From positions 21,387 through 85,386 of the forward strand of contig CAJTMX010000019.1 of NCBI GenBank assembly GCA_910577235.1: DNA of 64,000 bases, read 5' to 3'. Origin of the DNA: an uncultured Acetatifactor sp. GTDB taxonomy: Bacteria > Bacillota > Clostridia > Lachnospirales > Lachnospiraceae. Both the position numbers and the translations under genes were made by a program. The notes under the pieces are model-generated. The model was not told the origin of the DNA and ran no database searches. It saw nothing but the letters and a program-made list of their open reading frames with translations. Of the stretch, positions 16,065-24,970 are shown piece after piece; the stretch's first letter is position 1; every line of letters begins with the position of its first letter.

Positions 16065-17285
16065 TTACAAAAGGAATTCCCGGAATATTTTAAACAGATA
16101 GTCCCGATACACCGCCTGGGCCACCGATTCCCCGTACAGTAGAGGAACGCAGCCCAGCTCCACGCCGTCCAGCATATATCTTACCAGTCCCGCCTGTCTG
16201 CCCTGTTCCACCGGTGCCTGGACGGACTGGGGCAGTTCCGTCACTTTTTCCACTCTGCTCAGATCCCTTCCCAGAATATCCAGATATCGGAACTCTCCTG
16301 CATAGACCAGGGGCACCTGCTCTTTCACCCCCCTCTCCACCGGCATATCCGGCAGCGGGTCCGTGTTGGGGTCCACATACATGGCGCTGACGTTAAAGCC
16401 ATATGTCAATAATGTCTGGGCATCCTTGAACCGCCCCTTGGGGTCCGGCGCTCCCATGACCACGGCGATCATATCGATGCCGTCTTTTCTGGCGGTAGCC
16501 GCCAGACAGAATTTGGCCTTTTCCGTGGAACCCGTCTTCAAGCCCGTGGCATAGGGGTACTGTTTCAGCAGCTTATTGGTACTGCTCAGAGTAAAATTGA
16601 CGGTTCCCTGGCGTGTCTCGTGGGTGATATCCTCCATCCAAATCTGGGTGTAATCAAAAACCTGCGGATACTTGGTGATCAGTTCCCGGCTCATCAGCGC
16701 CACATCCTTGGCCGTGGTATAATGCCCGTCCGAGTTGGTCAGTCCGCAGCAGTCCTCAAAATGGGTATCCACCATTCCCAGCTGCCGGGCCTTTTCATTC
16801 ATCATTCCCACAAAAGCCTCCTCGGAGCCGGCAATATGTTCTGCCACAGCCACAGACGCGTCATTGCCGGAGGCCACGGCGATACACTTTATCATTGTGT
16901 CCAAAGTCTGTATCTCTCCCTGGGCCAAAAATACCTGGGAACCTCCCATGGAGCTTGCGTATTCACTGGTGATCACGCTGTCGCTTAAACTGACCTTGCC
17001 GTTTTCGATCTGTTCAAATGTAAGCAGCAGAGTCATAATCTTGGTGATGCTGGCCGGACATCTCCTCTCCGTAGCGTTCAGTTCAAAAATGATCTGTCCG
17101 GTGGATGCCTCCATGAGGATCGCCGACGGAGCCGATATCTCCACCTGCGCCTGAACCGGCATTACCGTGTCGAAAAGCTGCAGCAAGGTAAACCACAGTC
17201 CCATAACAAGCGCCGCCCAGCGCCTGGTTACGGTTTTCCGCCGCTTTCTGCTATGTATTGTTCTATTTTGGGATCTCTCTGCCAT
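16065..17285 (-). CDS. dacF: D-alanyl-D-alanine carboxypeptidase (S11 family), paralogue 2
   Basis: The 406-residue S11 penicillin-binding protein has a positively charged N-terminus and one membrane/signal segment (WAALVMGLWFTLLQLFDTVMPVQA). Active-site motifs are SITK, SGNDASVA (SxN) and LKTGST (KTG). A PBP5_C-like domain and C-terminal anchor follow. It trims peptidoglycan pentapeptides. ATG at 17285 is chosen because GGGGAAGG sits 7 bases before it; the frame stays open upstream with no site. The acylation and SxN motifs differ from paralogue 1, so this is an old duplication. Confidence 0.92.
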   Translation of the reverse strand: MAERSQNRTIHSRKRRKTVTRRWAALVMGLWFTLLQLFDTVMPVQAQVEISAPSAILMEASTGQIIFELNATERRCPASITKIMTLLLTFEQIENGKVSLSDSVITSEYASSMGGSQVFLAQGEIQTLDTMIKCIAVASGNDASVAVAEHIAGSEEAFVGMMNEKARQLGMVDTHFEDCCGLTNSDGHYTTAKDVALMSRELITKYPQVFDYTQIWMEDITHETRQGTVNFTLSSTNKLLKQYPYATGLKTGSTEKAKFCLAATARKDGIDMIAVVMGAPDPKGRFKDAQTLLTYGFNVSAMYVDPNTDPLPDMPVERGVKEQVPLVYAGEFRYLDILGRDLSRVEKVTELPQSVQAPVEQGRQAGLVRYMLDGVELGCVPLLYGESVAQAVYRDYLFKIFREFLL

Positions 17286-17357
17286 ATGCGCACCTTCCCC
17301 TTTCCGTTCTACCACTAATATATGGGACCGGTAAAGCGTGTATGCACAATCTGACAT

Positions 17358-17394
17358 AAAAACAGGGGCCGCGGCATATCCGCCACAACCCCTG
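17358..17394 (-). terminator. rho-independent terminator after CmpB-type gene
   Basis: CAGGGG and CCCCTG enclose a further GGCGG...CCGC arm, followed on the minus strand by TTTTTATG. It lies directly past the CmpB-type membrane protein gene and before the second carboxypeptidase gene. Confidence 0.85.
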
Positions 17395-17410
17395 ACCGTT
17401 CTCTCCGGCA

Positions 17411-18004
17411 TTAATTCCATCTGGCTCTGAATTCGTTCACTTTCTCCGACAAGCGCTCCCGCTGTCTGGACAGATCCACATGAAACGCATGCAGCAACTG
17501 CACGATATAGTCAATGGTAACCACCAGCATGATCACCCATATCAGCTTGGTACCCACATGCATGGGAACCCTGTCGATGGCCTGCAATACCCATCCATGG
17601 AGAAAAAATACGATTCCCAGGCCATAAAATCCCCATGCCACCGTACTCTCCAGACAGATGATCCCCTTGTAATTAAACGGTTTCTCATTGTAATCCCACC
17701 ACAGTTCTCCAAAAATACGGATCATCATCTTGCCGACCAAAAATTCAAAAGTGGTGGCGGAAAGGGCCGCCACTATGTAGAGAACAAGCCAATTAAATTT
17801 CAAGGGGCGCAAAAGCAGATAGCCGATCACGGCCCCAAAACCGTAGATCGGGCAGAACGGCCCTTTGGCAAAACCCCTGTTGGTCAGCTTTTTATTGCAG
17901 AACGACATATAGATGGATTCCACCAGCCATCCCAGCATACTGTACACGATAAAAGCCGCTGTCAAATGATACACGTCCGTTCCAAACATTTCTTTTGTCC
18001 ACAT
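17411..18004 (-). CDS. CmpB-type (ABC_trans_CmpB) integral membrane protein
   Basis: The 197-residue protein has about five membrane segments and the family features YSMLGWLVESIYMSF, NRGFAKGPFCPIYGFGAV and the WDYNEKPFNYKGIICLESTVAWGFYG stretch. It is usually annotated as a putative ABC transporter permease (PF06541) though no ATPase partner is usual and none is adjacent, so transport is unproven. The C-terminus is a basic, probably helical cytosolic tail. ATG at 18004 has GGAGGG 8 bases upstream. It lies between rpsU and a terminator. Confidence 0.82.
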   Translation of the reverse strand: MWTKEMFGTDVYHLTAAFIVYSMLGWLVESIYMSFCNKKLTNRGFAKGPFCPIYGFGAVIGYLLLRPLKFNWLVLYIVAALSATTFEFLVGKMMIRIFGELWWDYNEKPFNYKGIICLESTVAWGFYGLGIVFFLHGWVLQAIDRVPMHVGTKLIWVIMLVVTIDYIVQLLHAFHVDLSRQRERLSEKVNEFRARWN

Positions 18005-18051
18005 GATCCATTCCCTCCAAATGCCGCAAACACTGTTTTCTCGCATACACA

Positions 18052-18087
18052 GGAAAGTAAAAGTCCCTGGACTGCGCCAAGGACCTT
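18052..18087 (-). terminator. rho-independent terminator after rpsU
   Basis: AAGGTCCTTGG pairs with CCAGGGACTTT (two G-U pairs) around a 6-base loop, followed on the minus strand by TTACTTTCC. It ends the short rpsU transcript before the CmpB-type gene. Confidence 0.75.
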
Positions 18088-18094
18088 CATGTCA

Positions 18095-18271
18095 TTAGTT
18101 ATATTTACGCTTTCTTGCTGCCTCGGACTTCTTCTTACGCTTTACGCTGGGCTTCTCGTAATGCTCTCTCTTCCGGATCTCCTGCTGGATTCCAGCCTTC
18201 GCACAACTTCTCTTGAAACGACGCAACGCGCTGTCCAAAGTCTCGTTCTCTTTTACGATTACGTTTGACAT
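18095..18271 (-). CDS. rpsU: 30S ribosomal protein S21
   Basis: The 58-residue basic protein MSNVIVKENETLDSALRRFK... is a clear S21, with the conserved RRFKRSCAKAGIQQEIRKREHYEKPS core and a Lys/Arg-rich tail ending KRKYN. S21 sits on the 30S platform and helps initiation. The start at 18271 follows GGGAGG in the leader. It is transcribed alone from a strong promoter with an AT-rich upstream element and has its own terminator. The leader holds a 9-bp inverted repeat. Confidence 0.97.
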   Translation of the reverse strand: MSNVIVKENETLDSALRRFKRSCAKAGIQQEIRKREHYEKPSVKRKKKSEAARKRKYN

Positions 18272-18329
18272 GAATACACCTGACCTCCCTTCAGTCCCTT
18301 GCAAGCATCTTGACTGACCGGGTTAATAT

Positions 18330-18358
18330 TATGTACATTGGAAACCCATATGTACATA
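18330..18358. promoter_or_regulatory. inverted repeat in the rpsU leader
   Basis: Perfect 9-bp arms TATGTACAT / ATGTACATA are separated by 11 bases. Each arm is itself partly palindromic (ATGTACAT). On the transcript this lies just after the promoter, about 60-90 bases before the rpsU start, so it may be an operator or an RNA hairpin controlling rpsU. Confidence 0.6.
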
Positions 18359-18362
18359 GCAT

Positions 18363-18390
18363 ATTATACCACAAAAGTCAGATACGTCAA
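18363..18390 (-). promoter_or_regulatory. rpsU promoter
   Basis: The minus strand shows -35 TTGACG (18385-18390), a 16-base spacer and -10 TATAAT (18363-18368). Just upstream is a run of A-tracts (18391-18425) like an UP element, in keeping with a highly expressed ribosomal gene. Confidence 0.85.
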
Positions 18391-18462
18391 CTGTTTTTTT
18401 ATATTTATTTTATTTTCTTGTTCCCTGTACTTACAATATGCAATATACCGTTCTTTTCGCGC

Positions 18463-19338
18463 TTAATAAAGCAGATTATCCGGCCGTTCCTCCAGCCATC
18501 CCCCGGCGGCGGCCGGAAGGATATCGTCGCTGTAGACGCCGCTGACGCCCTCCTCAAACCGCTGCCGGGCCTCCGCCTCATCATTTACCGTATGAACATA
18601 AACTTTTACAGCGCCGCTTTCCAGCTCACTGCTCTTTTCCCCGTCCCACCAGGAGGAGGGCATCACCAGCACGGGAATCTCTCTCTGCTCCATAAATGAC
18701 AGGATCTCCTCCCCGCCCGGATACCCTATATAATACAATGTCCACAGCAGATTTTCAAATGGATACACCGCCATTACCTCATCGTACATCTCTTTATAGT
18801 ATATCTGCACGATCACCCGTGAAAGTACGTCCTCATACCCGTTTTCCACCGCCGTGTCAACAAACAGCTCAAACTGCTTTTCCACTTCGGGGGAATATTT
18901 TGTATCCGTCACCATATAGATATTGGGGTATTGTCTCATGATGGCGAACCAATCTTCCAAGGTCAGCGGCGTATATTCCCCGTAGAGAGGAGCATCCAAA
19001 AATTCCCCGACAGTAACCGCCCATTTTTCATCCGCTGTCCACCCGAAAGCCTCCGCCTGTCCCAAGTCCGAATTCCAGTCATGTCTCAGGACCATGACCC
19101 CATCGAAGGTAATCTGAATATCCGTCTCAAATACACGCTGGCCCAGATCATAATTATACATAAACGCTTCCCGGGAATTGGTCAGGGATAATCCCTCTTC
19201 GGTCCTTCCCATAGCGTGACATATCACAGGGTATTTTTCATACCAGGGAATCTCCATGCTGCGGCGGTTTAAAGTCATCATGATCAAAGCCAGCAATAAA
19301 TAGGCCCCGCCCAAACCAAACACTGTTTTTCCTCTCAT
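18463..19338 (-). CDS. membrane-anchored glycerophosphodiester phosphodiesterase-family protein
   Basis: The 291-residue protein has an N-terminal membrane segment (VFGLGGAYLLLALIMM) and a GDPD TIM barrel. Motifs present are VICHAMG (HRG-like histidine), FETDIQITFDGVMVLRHD (metal ligands and the second histidine) and a C-terminal VYVHTVNDEAEARQRFEEGVSGVYSDDI. HRGG is altered to HAMG, with the key histidine kept. It probably acts outside the membrane on glycerophosphodiesters. Its start overlaps the LtaS-like gene by 4 bases, implying a shared role in poly-glycerophosphate metabolism. Confidence 0.83.
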   Translation of the reverse strand: MRGKTVFGLGGAYLLLALIMMTLNRRSMEIPWYEKYPVICHAMGRTEEGLSLTNSREAFMYNYDLGQRVFETDIQITFDGVMVLRHDWNSDLGQAEAFGWTADEKWAVTVGEFLDAPLYGEYTPLTLEDWFAIMRQYPNIYMVTDTKYSPEVEKQFELFVDTAVENGYEDVLSRVIVQIYYKEMYDEVMAVYPFENLLWTLYYIGYPGGEEILSFMEQREIPVLVMPSSWWDGEKSSELESGAVKVYVHTVNDEAEARQRFEEGVSGVYSDDILPAAAGGWLEERPDNLLY

Positions 19339-21332
19339 CTGTCCTGTTTCTCCGTTCCCACAAATATATCCTCAAGATAGTCCTTCATGTACAGCTGATT
19401 GTATTGAAACATCCTGTACCTGCTGATCAGATCTTCGTCCCACACATCCGCGATATCAACCAGCTTTCCCTCTTTGTCCAGACAACCGATCTTGGTCAGT
19501 ACAGGGTACTCTCTGTGCAGTTCCATCAGATACTGATAAAAAGGCGGGAGTTCCAGTCCCGCGCACTCCATGAGCACCGCCGGCAGATAATTGGCGCTCA
19601 TGTCCCCGTATTCTCTCCAGCCTGTGTCATAATTACTCCATATGATATAGGGCACAATATGTTTCTGCAGACTGATTTCCCGGTCATTCCATTTCTGCCC
19701 CTCGAATACGGCGCTGTAAAAATCCTCTTTCCATATTGGCTGATGGTCGCCAAACATACAGACGATCACCTCTTCTTCCTCCTGTTCAAAATACGCTATA
19801 AGCTTTCCGAATTCCTCATCGGTTATTCGTAACAGATTGATATATCTCTGCAGTTCTTCCGCCTGCTCTAAAGTATCGCCGGGCGTGTTTCCCACTTTCA
19901 GCACGCCCGTCTCCATGGGAATATCTTCACCCATATAACTCCCGTGGTTCTGAATAGTCACATTAAACAAGAAAAAAGGCTTTTCTTTATCCCTCTGTTC
20001 ATATCTGTGGATTATTTCGTTAAAATTGCAGGCATCAGAGATATATCCACCCAAATATTCATACGGAGTTTCCCATTTACCCTCATGAATAAATTCGTCA
20101 AACCCAAAATGTTCGTATACCCTGTTTCTCCCCCATGCCACCGCACCATTGGGATGTACTGCCATAGTCTCATATCCCTGAGCCGACAGAACTCTCGCCA
20201 TGGACGGCATATCATGACGGATCTGATTTCCGTACGGAACCACCCCGGAGGCTAGAAAGGACATGCTGTTCCCTGTCAAAGCCTCAAACTCCGTGTTCGC
20301 CGTAAGCCCTCCCAGAATAGATACGTAGAGATTTCCTCTCAGAGCGTCATCCGTCAGACTGTCTGTAAAAGACATATATGCGTCCGTCACATCCAGATGT
20401 CCCAGCATGCCGGGGTCGCTCCACGCCTCGTTCATGATCATAATAATATTGGGAGTTTTCCACTCTTTCTCCGGTATCCCATATTTTTCGGCAGTTTCCT
20501 CGGCGATCTCCCTCAGCGCCTGTTCCGAGTAACCGTCCGGTACATCCAGCTCACTGTCTTTCAATAGCAGAAAATAACTCATGCAGGTACCGTTCAGACT
20601 TCTGGACATACCCAGATTCCAGTAAGGGATCATAAATTCCTTTCCCAACGGATTTGGCGTGTCCATCACCACATGGTACCACCCCGCTATACACAATACC
20701 GCCGCAATGGATACCGATATATGCGCCCATTTACACATACGCACCCGTATCCGGGAGCCCAGCACGATAAAGAACAGAAAATATATCACCGTATACAACG
20801 CCTCCGGGGACAGTCCGTAATCGTAACTTCCCATGACTGTAACGGCGGTTCCCACAGCGCGCAGATCGCTGGGCATTAAAAAATCGCCTCTGAATTTCCA
20901 TATATAATATTCCACCAAAAACAGAATCAGGAAGAATCCGCTCCCTCCTCCCAGCGCCGCCGCGCTGTTCTGTGTCAAGACAAAGATCAGCAGATACGCG
21001 CATATGATAAACGCTACCGTCAAAAGCTCAGCTCCGTCCACAAGCCGGCTCATATCCTGCATGGGCAGTTCCAGCCTCTGAAAACTTTTTTGGGGAACAT
21101 ACAGAAGATACACAATCAGCATCGGAACGGAGATCCAATTGGACAATTTGGGTAACAGCAGCAGAAGGCCGCTTAGCACACTGAGTCCCATACATATTAT
21201 CAGTCTTTTGCCAATCCCATCCCAGGCGAATGCCGTGAGCGCCAGCATTATAATCGTTATCGCTGCCGAACAGACTGTCTTTCGGGGTGTCTTCAAAGTA
21301 TTTTTAAAATCCGTCAGTACTCTTTCAATCAC
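19335..21332 (-). CDS. LtaS-like polyglycerolphosphate synthase / membrane sulfatase
   Basis: The 665-residue protein has about five to seven membrane helices in residues 20-225 and an outer sulfatase-fold domain from about 290. Motifs are NIIMIMNEAWSDPGML (metal glutamate E302), GGLTANTEFEALTG with the likely nucleophile T344, a His motif in NVTIQNHGSYM and FGDHQPIW (Asp/His metal ligands). LtaS-type enzymes transfer glycerophosphate from phosphatidylglycerol to a growing polymer. Hydrolase or phosphoethanolamine-transferase variants share the fold. It starts with GTG after AAGGAGG. It is divergent from a small XRE regulator. Confidence 0.85.
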   Translation of the reverse strand: MIERVLTDFKNTLKTPRKTVCSAAITIIMLALTAFAWDGIGKRLIICMGLSVLSGLLLLLPKLSNWISVPMLIVYLLYVPQKSFQRLELPMQDMSRLVDGAELLTVAFIICAYLLIFVLTQNSAAALGGGSGFFLILFLVEYYIWKFRGDFLMPSDLRAVGTAVTVMGSYDYGLSPEALYTVIYFLFFIVLGSRIRVRMCKWAHISVSIAAVLCIAGWYHVVMDTPNPLGKEFMIPYWNLGMSRSLNGTCMSYFLLLKDSELDVPDGYSEQALREIAEETAEKYGIPEKEWKTPNIIMIMNEAWSDPGMLGHLDVTDAYMSFTDSLTDDALRGNLYVSILGGLTANTEFEALTGNSMSFLASGVVPYGNQIRHDMPSMARVLSAQGYETMAVHPNGAVAWGRNRVYEHFGFDEFIHEGKWETPYEYLGGYISDACNFNEIIHRYEQRDKEKPFFLFNVTIQNHGSYMGEDIPMETGVLKVGNTPGDTLEQAEELQRYINLLRITDEEFGKLIAYFEQEEEEVIVCMFGDHQPIWKEDFYSAVFEGQKWNDREISLQKHIVPYIIWSNYDTGWREYGDMSANYLPAVLMECAGLELPPFYQYLMELHREYPVLTKIGCLDKEGKLVDIADVWDEDLISRYRMFQYNQLYMKDYLEDIFVGTEKQDR

Positions 21333-21386
21333 TTACACTTTACCTCCTTATCAATCAGCAAACCGGATTTACATACAAACAACCGC

Positions 21387-21429
21387 ATTATATCATCTTT
21401 AAGCAAAGTACGCAATGCTTTAAGCATTG
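21387..21429. promoter_or_regulatory. promoter of the LtaS-like gene overlapped by a 17-bp palindrome
   Basis: The minus strand has -10 TATAAT (21387-21392), a 17-base spacer and a weak -35 TTGCGT (21410-21415). A perfect palindrome CAATGCTT-T-AAGCATTG (21413-21429) covers the edge of the -35. It is placed to act as an operator, and the XRE protein encoded next door on the plus strand is the obvious candidate. CTTTAAGCA-like half sites recur nearby. Confidence 0.6.
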
Positions 21430-21589
21430 TTTTGTTGCCCTAAAGCAGAATACAAAACAATAAAATGAAATAAAGCAGTAACGTTTGAACAGCACCCGGA
21501 ATAAATGCCAACCACAATTAAGAACGGCATCATTCACCGCAACCGGTGCGGAAACAACGGTTATAGAGCTTACACAGGAGGGTATGTTT

Positions 21590-21880
21590 ATGGTTTATGG
21601 ATTGGGTAAAAGACTACAGGAGCAACGATCATTGAAAAATCTGTCACAAAAAGAAGTGGCCGCGTCTGTGGGCGTATCCGCCTCTATCATCTCTAACTAC
21701 GAAAGCAGCGAACGCACTCCCAGTGTGGAGATCCTCATGGCCTTAGCCCGCCTGTACCACTGTTCCACCGATTATCTGTTGGGTTTTGATAAAGAGGAAA
21801 AAGACAGGACGCTGGATGTATCCATGCTGAGTCAGGAACAGAAAAAACTTCTCCAGCATTTTCTCCTGAGCATACGATGA
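21590..21880 (+). CDS. XRE-family helix-turn-helix regulator
   Basis: The 96-residue protein is a single XRE helix-turn-helix (RLQEQRSLKNLSQKEVAASVGVSASIISNYESSERTPSVEILMALARLYHCSTDYLLGF) plus a short C-terminal tail. ATG at 21590 is chosen because AGGAGG lies 8 bases before it; upstream starts lack a site. It is divergent from the LtaS-like gene and followed by a bidirectional terminator, so it is a one-gene transcript. Control of itself and of the LtaS/GDPD pair is likely but inferred. Confidence 0.88.
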   Translation: MVYGLGKRLQEQRSLKNLSQKEVAASVGVSASIISNYESSERTPSVEILMALARLYHCSTDYLLGFDKEEKDRTLDVSMLSQEQKKLLQHFLLSIR

Positions 21881-21898
21881 CGGCAAAACTCCGTAAAA

Positions 21899-21932
21899 AA
21901 AACGGCATAGTCTCCTTTGACCATGCCGTTTT
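21899..21932. terminator. bidirectional terminator between xre and alaS
   Basis: A 10-bp stem AAAACGGCAT / ATGCCGTTTT with a 14-base loop has A/T-rich ends that give U-runs on both strands. It lies between the convergent XRE gene (ends 21880) and alaS (ends 21990). Confidence 0.85.
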
Positions 21933-21989
21933 AACATTGAGTTCTATATAACAATATATTAGTTTTTTCCGCTTATATACGCGTTTTCA

Positions 21990-24647
21990 TTATACCAGCT
22001 GGCTCTCCAGCACCTTGGAAACCTCAGCTACTGCCGCGGGGATTCCCGCCGGATTCTTGCCGCCTGCTTGAGCCATACCGGGTCGGCCGCCGCCACCGCC
22101 GCCCACCAAAGCGGCGATTCCCTTGATCAGGTTGCCCGCATGGGCTCCCGCTTTCTGCGCTCCGTCCGTAGCCATGGCGATCATGTTTACCTTTCCGTCC
22201 CTCTCGGATATCAGCACCACCACGCCCTCGCCCATTTTCTCCTTGAGCTGGTCGCCCAGATCCCGCAGAGCGTTCATATCCACGCCGTCCACACTGGCGG
22301 CCAGCAGCTTAACGCCCTTGACTTCCTGCACTTGATCCATCACATTGCCCAGCGCGTCCTTGGCGTTTTTACTCTTTAAGGACTCCAGCTCCCCATGCAG
22401 GGATTTCAGCTCCGCCATCAGATGTTCACACTTTTCCACCAGATTATTGGGGGTGGCCTTCACGGTCTTAGCCGCCTGCAGCATCGTATTCTCCAGGTTC
22501 TTATAATATTGCAGCACCCCGTTTCCGGTCAATGCCTCGATACGGCGCACGCCCGCCGCCACACCGTTCTCGGACAGGATCTTAAAACTGCCGATATTGC
22601 CTGTATTGGCCACATGGGTACCGCCGCAGAGTTCCACGGAAAAGTCGCCCATTCTCACTACCCGGACTTCCTCGCCGTATTTCTCTCCAAACAGAGCCAT
22701 TGCTCCTGTCTTTCTGGCCTCCTCTATGCCCATGACCTGTGTGACCACGGGGATATTCTCCCCGATCTTCTCATTGACCAGAGTTTCCACGCGTGCCAGT
22801 TCCTCCGGGGTCATGGCCGCAAAATGGGTGAAGTCAAAGCGCAGTCTCTCCCCGTCCACATAGGAACCGGACTGCTCCACATGTGTTCCCAGCACTTCCC
22901 GCAGCGCTTTCTGCAACAGGTGGGTGGCGCTGTGATTCTTACAGGTATCGCTCCTTAAGTCCGCGTTTACAGTGAGTGTAGCCTTATCACCCACTTTGAT
23001 CATGCCGCTTGTCACCGTGCCGATATGACCCACTTTGCCGCCCATCAGCTTGACGGTGTCCTTGACCTCGAAACTGCCGTCGGCGGTGGTGATCACGCCG
23101 GTATCCCCGTTCTGACCGCCCATAGTGGCGTAAAAAGGGGTCTCCTCCACGATCACAGTCCCCACCTGACCGTCGGTCAGCGCCTCCGCCAGCTCGGTTT
23201 CCGTGGTCAGCACCGTCACCCGGGAATTGTGCTGCAGCCTGTCATATCCCACAAAAGCGGTGGTGACGGAGGGATCAATGGACTCGTATACCGTCACGTC
23301 CGCTCCCATGTAGTTGGTGACCTTGCGGGCCTTTCTGGCCATCTCCTTCTGCTGCCGCATACACACGCCAAATCCGGCCTCGTCTATGGTAAAGCCTTTC
23401 TCCGCCAATATCTCCTGGGTCAGATCCATGGGGAATCCGTATGTGTCATACAGTTTGAATGCGTTCTCGCCGGACAGCTCCGTCATGCCGCCGGCTTTCA
23501 TCTCCTCCTCCATCTCCGCCAGGATGCTCAGCCCCAGGTCAATGGTCTTGTCAAACTTGTCCTCCTCCTGAGTCAGCACCGTCAGAATAAACTCGCTCTT
23601 CTCATCCAGCTCAGGATAGCCGTCCTTGCACTCGCTTATCACCGTCCGGCTGAGGTTCGCCAGGAATTTACCGGAGATACCCAGCAGCCTTCCGTGGCGG
23701 GCCGCCCGCCGGATCAGACGGCGCAGCACATAGCCCCTGCCCTCGTTGGAAGGCATAATGCCGTCGCTGATCATAAAGGTAGTGGAACGGATATGGTCTG
23801 TGATCAGACGCACGGACACATCCACATCCTCGTCAGTGTGATAGGTTACGCCCGCAATCTCACAGATCCTGTCCCGGATCGCCTTCATGGTATCGATATC
23901 AAAGACGGAATCCACATCCTGCACCACTACCGCCAGACGCTCCAACCCCATGCCGGTGTCGATATTTTTCTGGGAAAGTTCCTCATAATGGCCCTTTCCG
24001 TCGCTCTCAAACTGTGTGAAAACATTGTTCCACACCTCCATAAAGCGGTCACAGTCACAACCGACTTTACAATCCGGTTTGCCGCAGCCATACTTCTCGC
24101 CTCTGTCATAATAGATCTCCGAACAGGGGCCGCAGGGACCGGCCCCATGCTCCCAGAAATTGTCGCAGGCACCGTTCTCGTCCCGATAAAAGCGGGTGAT
24201 CTTCTCCGCCGGAATGCCGATCTCCTTATTCCATATCTCAAAGGCCTCGTCATCCTCTCCATAGATGGAAGGATAAAGCCTCTCCGGCTCCATACCTACA
24301 GTCTTGGTCAAAAATTCCCAGCTCCATGCGATAGCCTCATGCTTAAAATAATCTCCGAAAGAGAAATTGCCCAACATCTCAAAAAAGGTCAGGTGACGGG
24401 CAGTCTTACCCACATTCTCGATATCCCCTGTGCGCACGCACTTCTGGCAGGTAGTCACCCGCTTGCGGGGCGGAATCTCCTGCCCGGTAAAATAAGGTTT
24501 CAGCGGCGCCATCCCCGCATTAATCAGCAGCAGACTCTTGTCCGTATGGGGTGGCACCAGGGAAAAACTCTTCATTTTCAAATGCTCTTTGCTCTCAAAA
24601 AAATCGAGATACATTCTTCGCAGTTCATTTACACCATATGCCTTCAT
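21990..24647 (-). CDS. alaS: alanyl-tRNA synthetase
   Basis: The 885-residue class II synthetase charges tRNA-Ala. The N-terminal catalytic core (about 1-450) holds motifs around LLINAGMAPLKPYF and GLERLAVVVQ. The editing domain has HSATHLLQKAL and ELCGGTHVANTG zinc-ligand motifs that clear Ser and Gly mischarging. The C-terminal C-Ala/DHHA1 part (about 730-885) ends with the Gly-rich GGGGGGRPGMAQAGG motif. Length is normal. GGAGGAAAG precedes the ATG. No T-box specifier-antiterminator motif was found in the roughly 120-base leader. Confidence 0.98.
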   Translation of the reverse strand: MKAYGVNELRRMYLDFFESKEHLKMKSFSLVPPHTDKSLLLINAGMAPLKPYFTGQEIPPRKRVTTCQKCVRTGDIENVGKTARHLTFFEMLGNFSFGDYFKHEAIAWSWEFLTKTVGMEPERLYPSIYGEDDEAFEIWNKEIGIPAEKITRFYRDENGACDNFWEHGAGPCGPCSEIYYDRGEKYGCGKPDCKVGCDCDRFMEVWNNVFTQFESDGKGHYEELSQKNIDTGMGLERLAVVVQDVDSVFDIDTMKAIRDRICEIAGVTYHTDEDVDVSVRLITDHIRSTTFMISDGIMPSNEGRGYVLRRLIRRAARHGRLLGISGKFLANLSRTVISECKDGYPELDEKSEFILTVLTQEEDKFDKTIDLGLSILAEMEEEMKAGGMTELSGENAFKLYDTYGFPMDLTQEILAEKGFTIDEAGFGVCMRQQKEMARKARKVTNYMGADVTVYESIDPSVTTAFVGYDRLQHNSRVTVLTTETELAEALTDGQVGTVIVEETPFYATMGGQNGDTGVITTADGSFEVKDTVKLMGGKVGHIGTVTSGMIKVGDKATLTVNADLRSDTCKNHSATHLLQKALREVLGTHVEQSGSYVDGERLRFDFTHFAAMTPEELARVETLVNEKIGENIPVVTQVMGIEEARKTGAMALFGEKYGEEVRVVRMGDFSVELCGGTHVANTGNIGSFKILSENGVAAGVRRIEALTGNGVLQYYKNLENTMLQAAKTVKATPNNLVEKCEHLMAELKSLHGELESLKSKNAKDALGNVMDQVQEVKGVKLLAASVDGVDMNALRDLGDQLKEKMGEGVVVLISERDGKVNMIAMATDGAQKAGAHAGNLIKGIAALVGGGGGGRPGMAQAGGKNPAGIPAAVAEVSKVLESQLV

Positions 24648-24764
24648 GATGTCTTTCCTCCAAACTTATCTTTATTGTTTTACAAAGCATGTTCCCACAA
24701 AATATCCGTTACCGCATACCGCCGATCTTGACAATATAGTTCCAAACGATATGCAGCCTCAGTA

Positions 24765-24793
24765 ATTATAGATATATTCCCCAAACTTGTCAA
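24765..24793 (-). promoter_or_regulatory. alaS promoter
   Basis: A consensus sigma-A promoter on the minus strand: -35 TTGACA (24788-24793), 17-base spacer, -10 TATAAT (24765-24770). It lies about 120 bases before alaS and is the best promoter match in the window. Confidence 0.9.
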
Positions 24794-24829
24794 CTGCCAA
24801 CTGAAACCCCGTCAGATCTACACAACTGA

Positions 24830-24845
24830 AAAGCCCGTCAGGCTT
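24830..24845 (-). terminator. short hairpin after the Hsp70 gene (probable terminator)
   Basis: AAGCC-TGACG-GGCTT followed by TTC on the minus strand, about 125 bases past the Hsp70 stop and just upstream of the alaS promoter. The stem is short, so the call is tentative. The rest of the interval 24846-24970 shows nothing recognisable. Confidence 0.4.
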
Positions 24846-24970
24846 CATTATCTGTAGATACGCAATTCCGAAAAGTAACATAAAATCAGTCGCTACGTTT
24901 CCAATCCAGCGAGAGCGTGTCCAGACAGGAATGATCATCCCTCTGGAGCATCCCCCGCAAACTAAAGAAC

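Noticed and set aside
23025..24731. 568-codon open frame on the plus strand
   Set aside because: It is antisense to alaS, which has full family motifs. No ribosome site or recognisable domain; the openness comes from codon bias of the real gene.
24648..24764. T-box riboswitch for alaS
   Set aside because: No T-box AGGGTGG-type sequence or terminator/antiterminator was found in the short leader.
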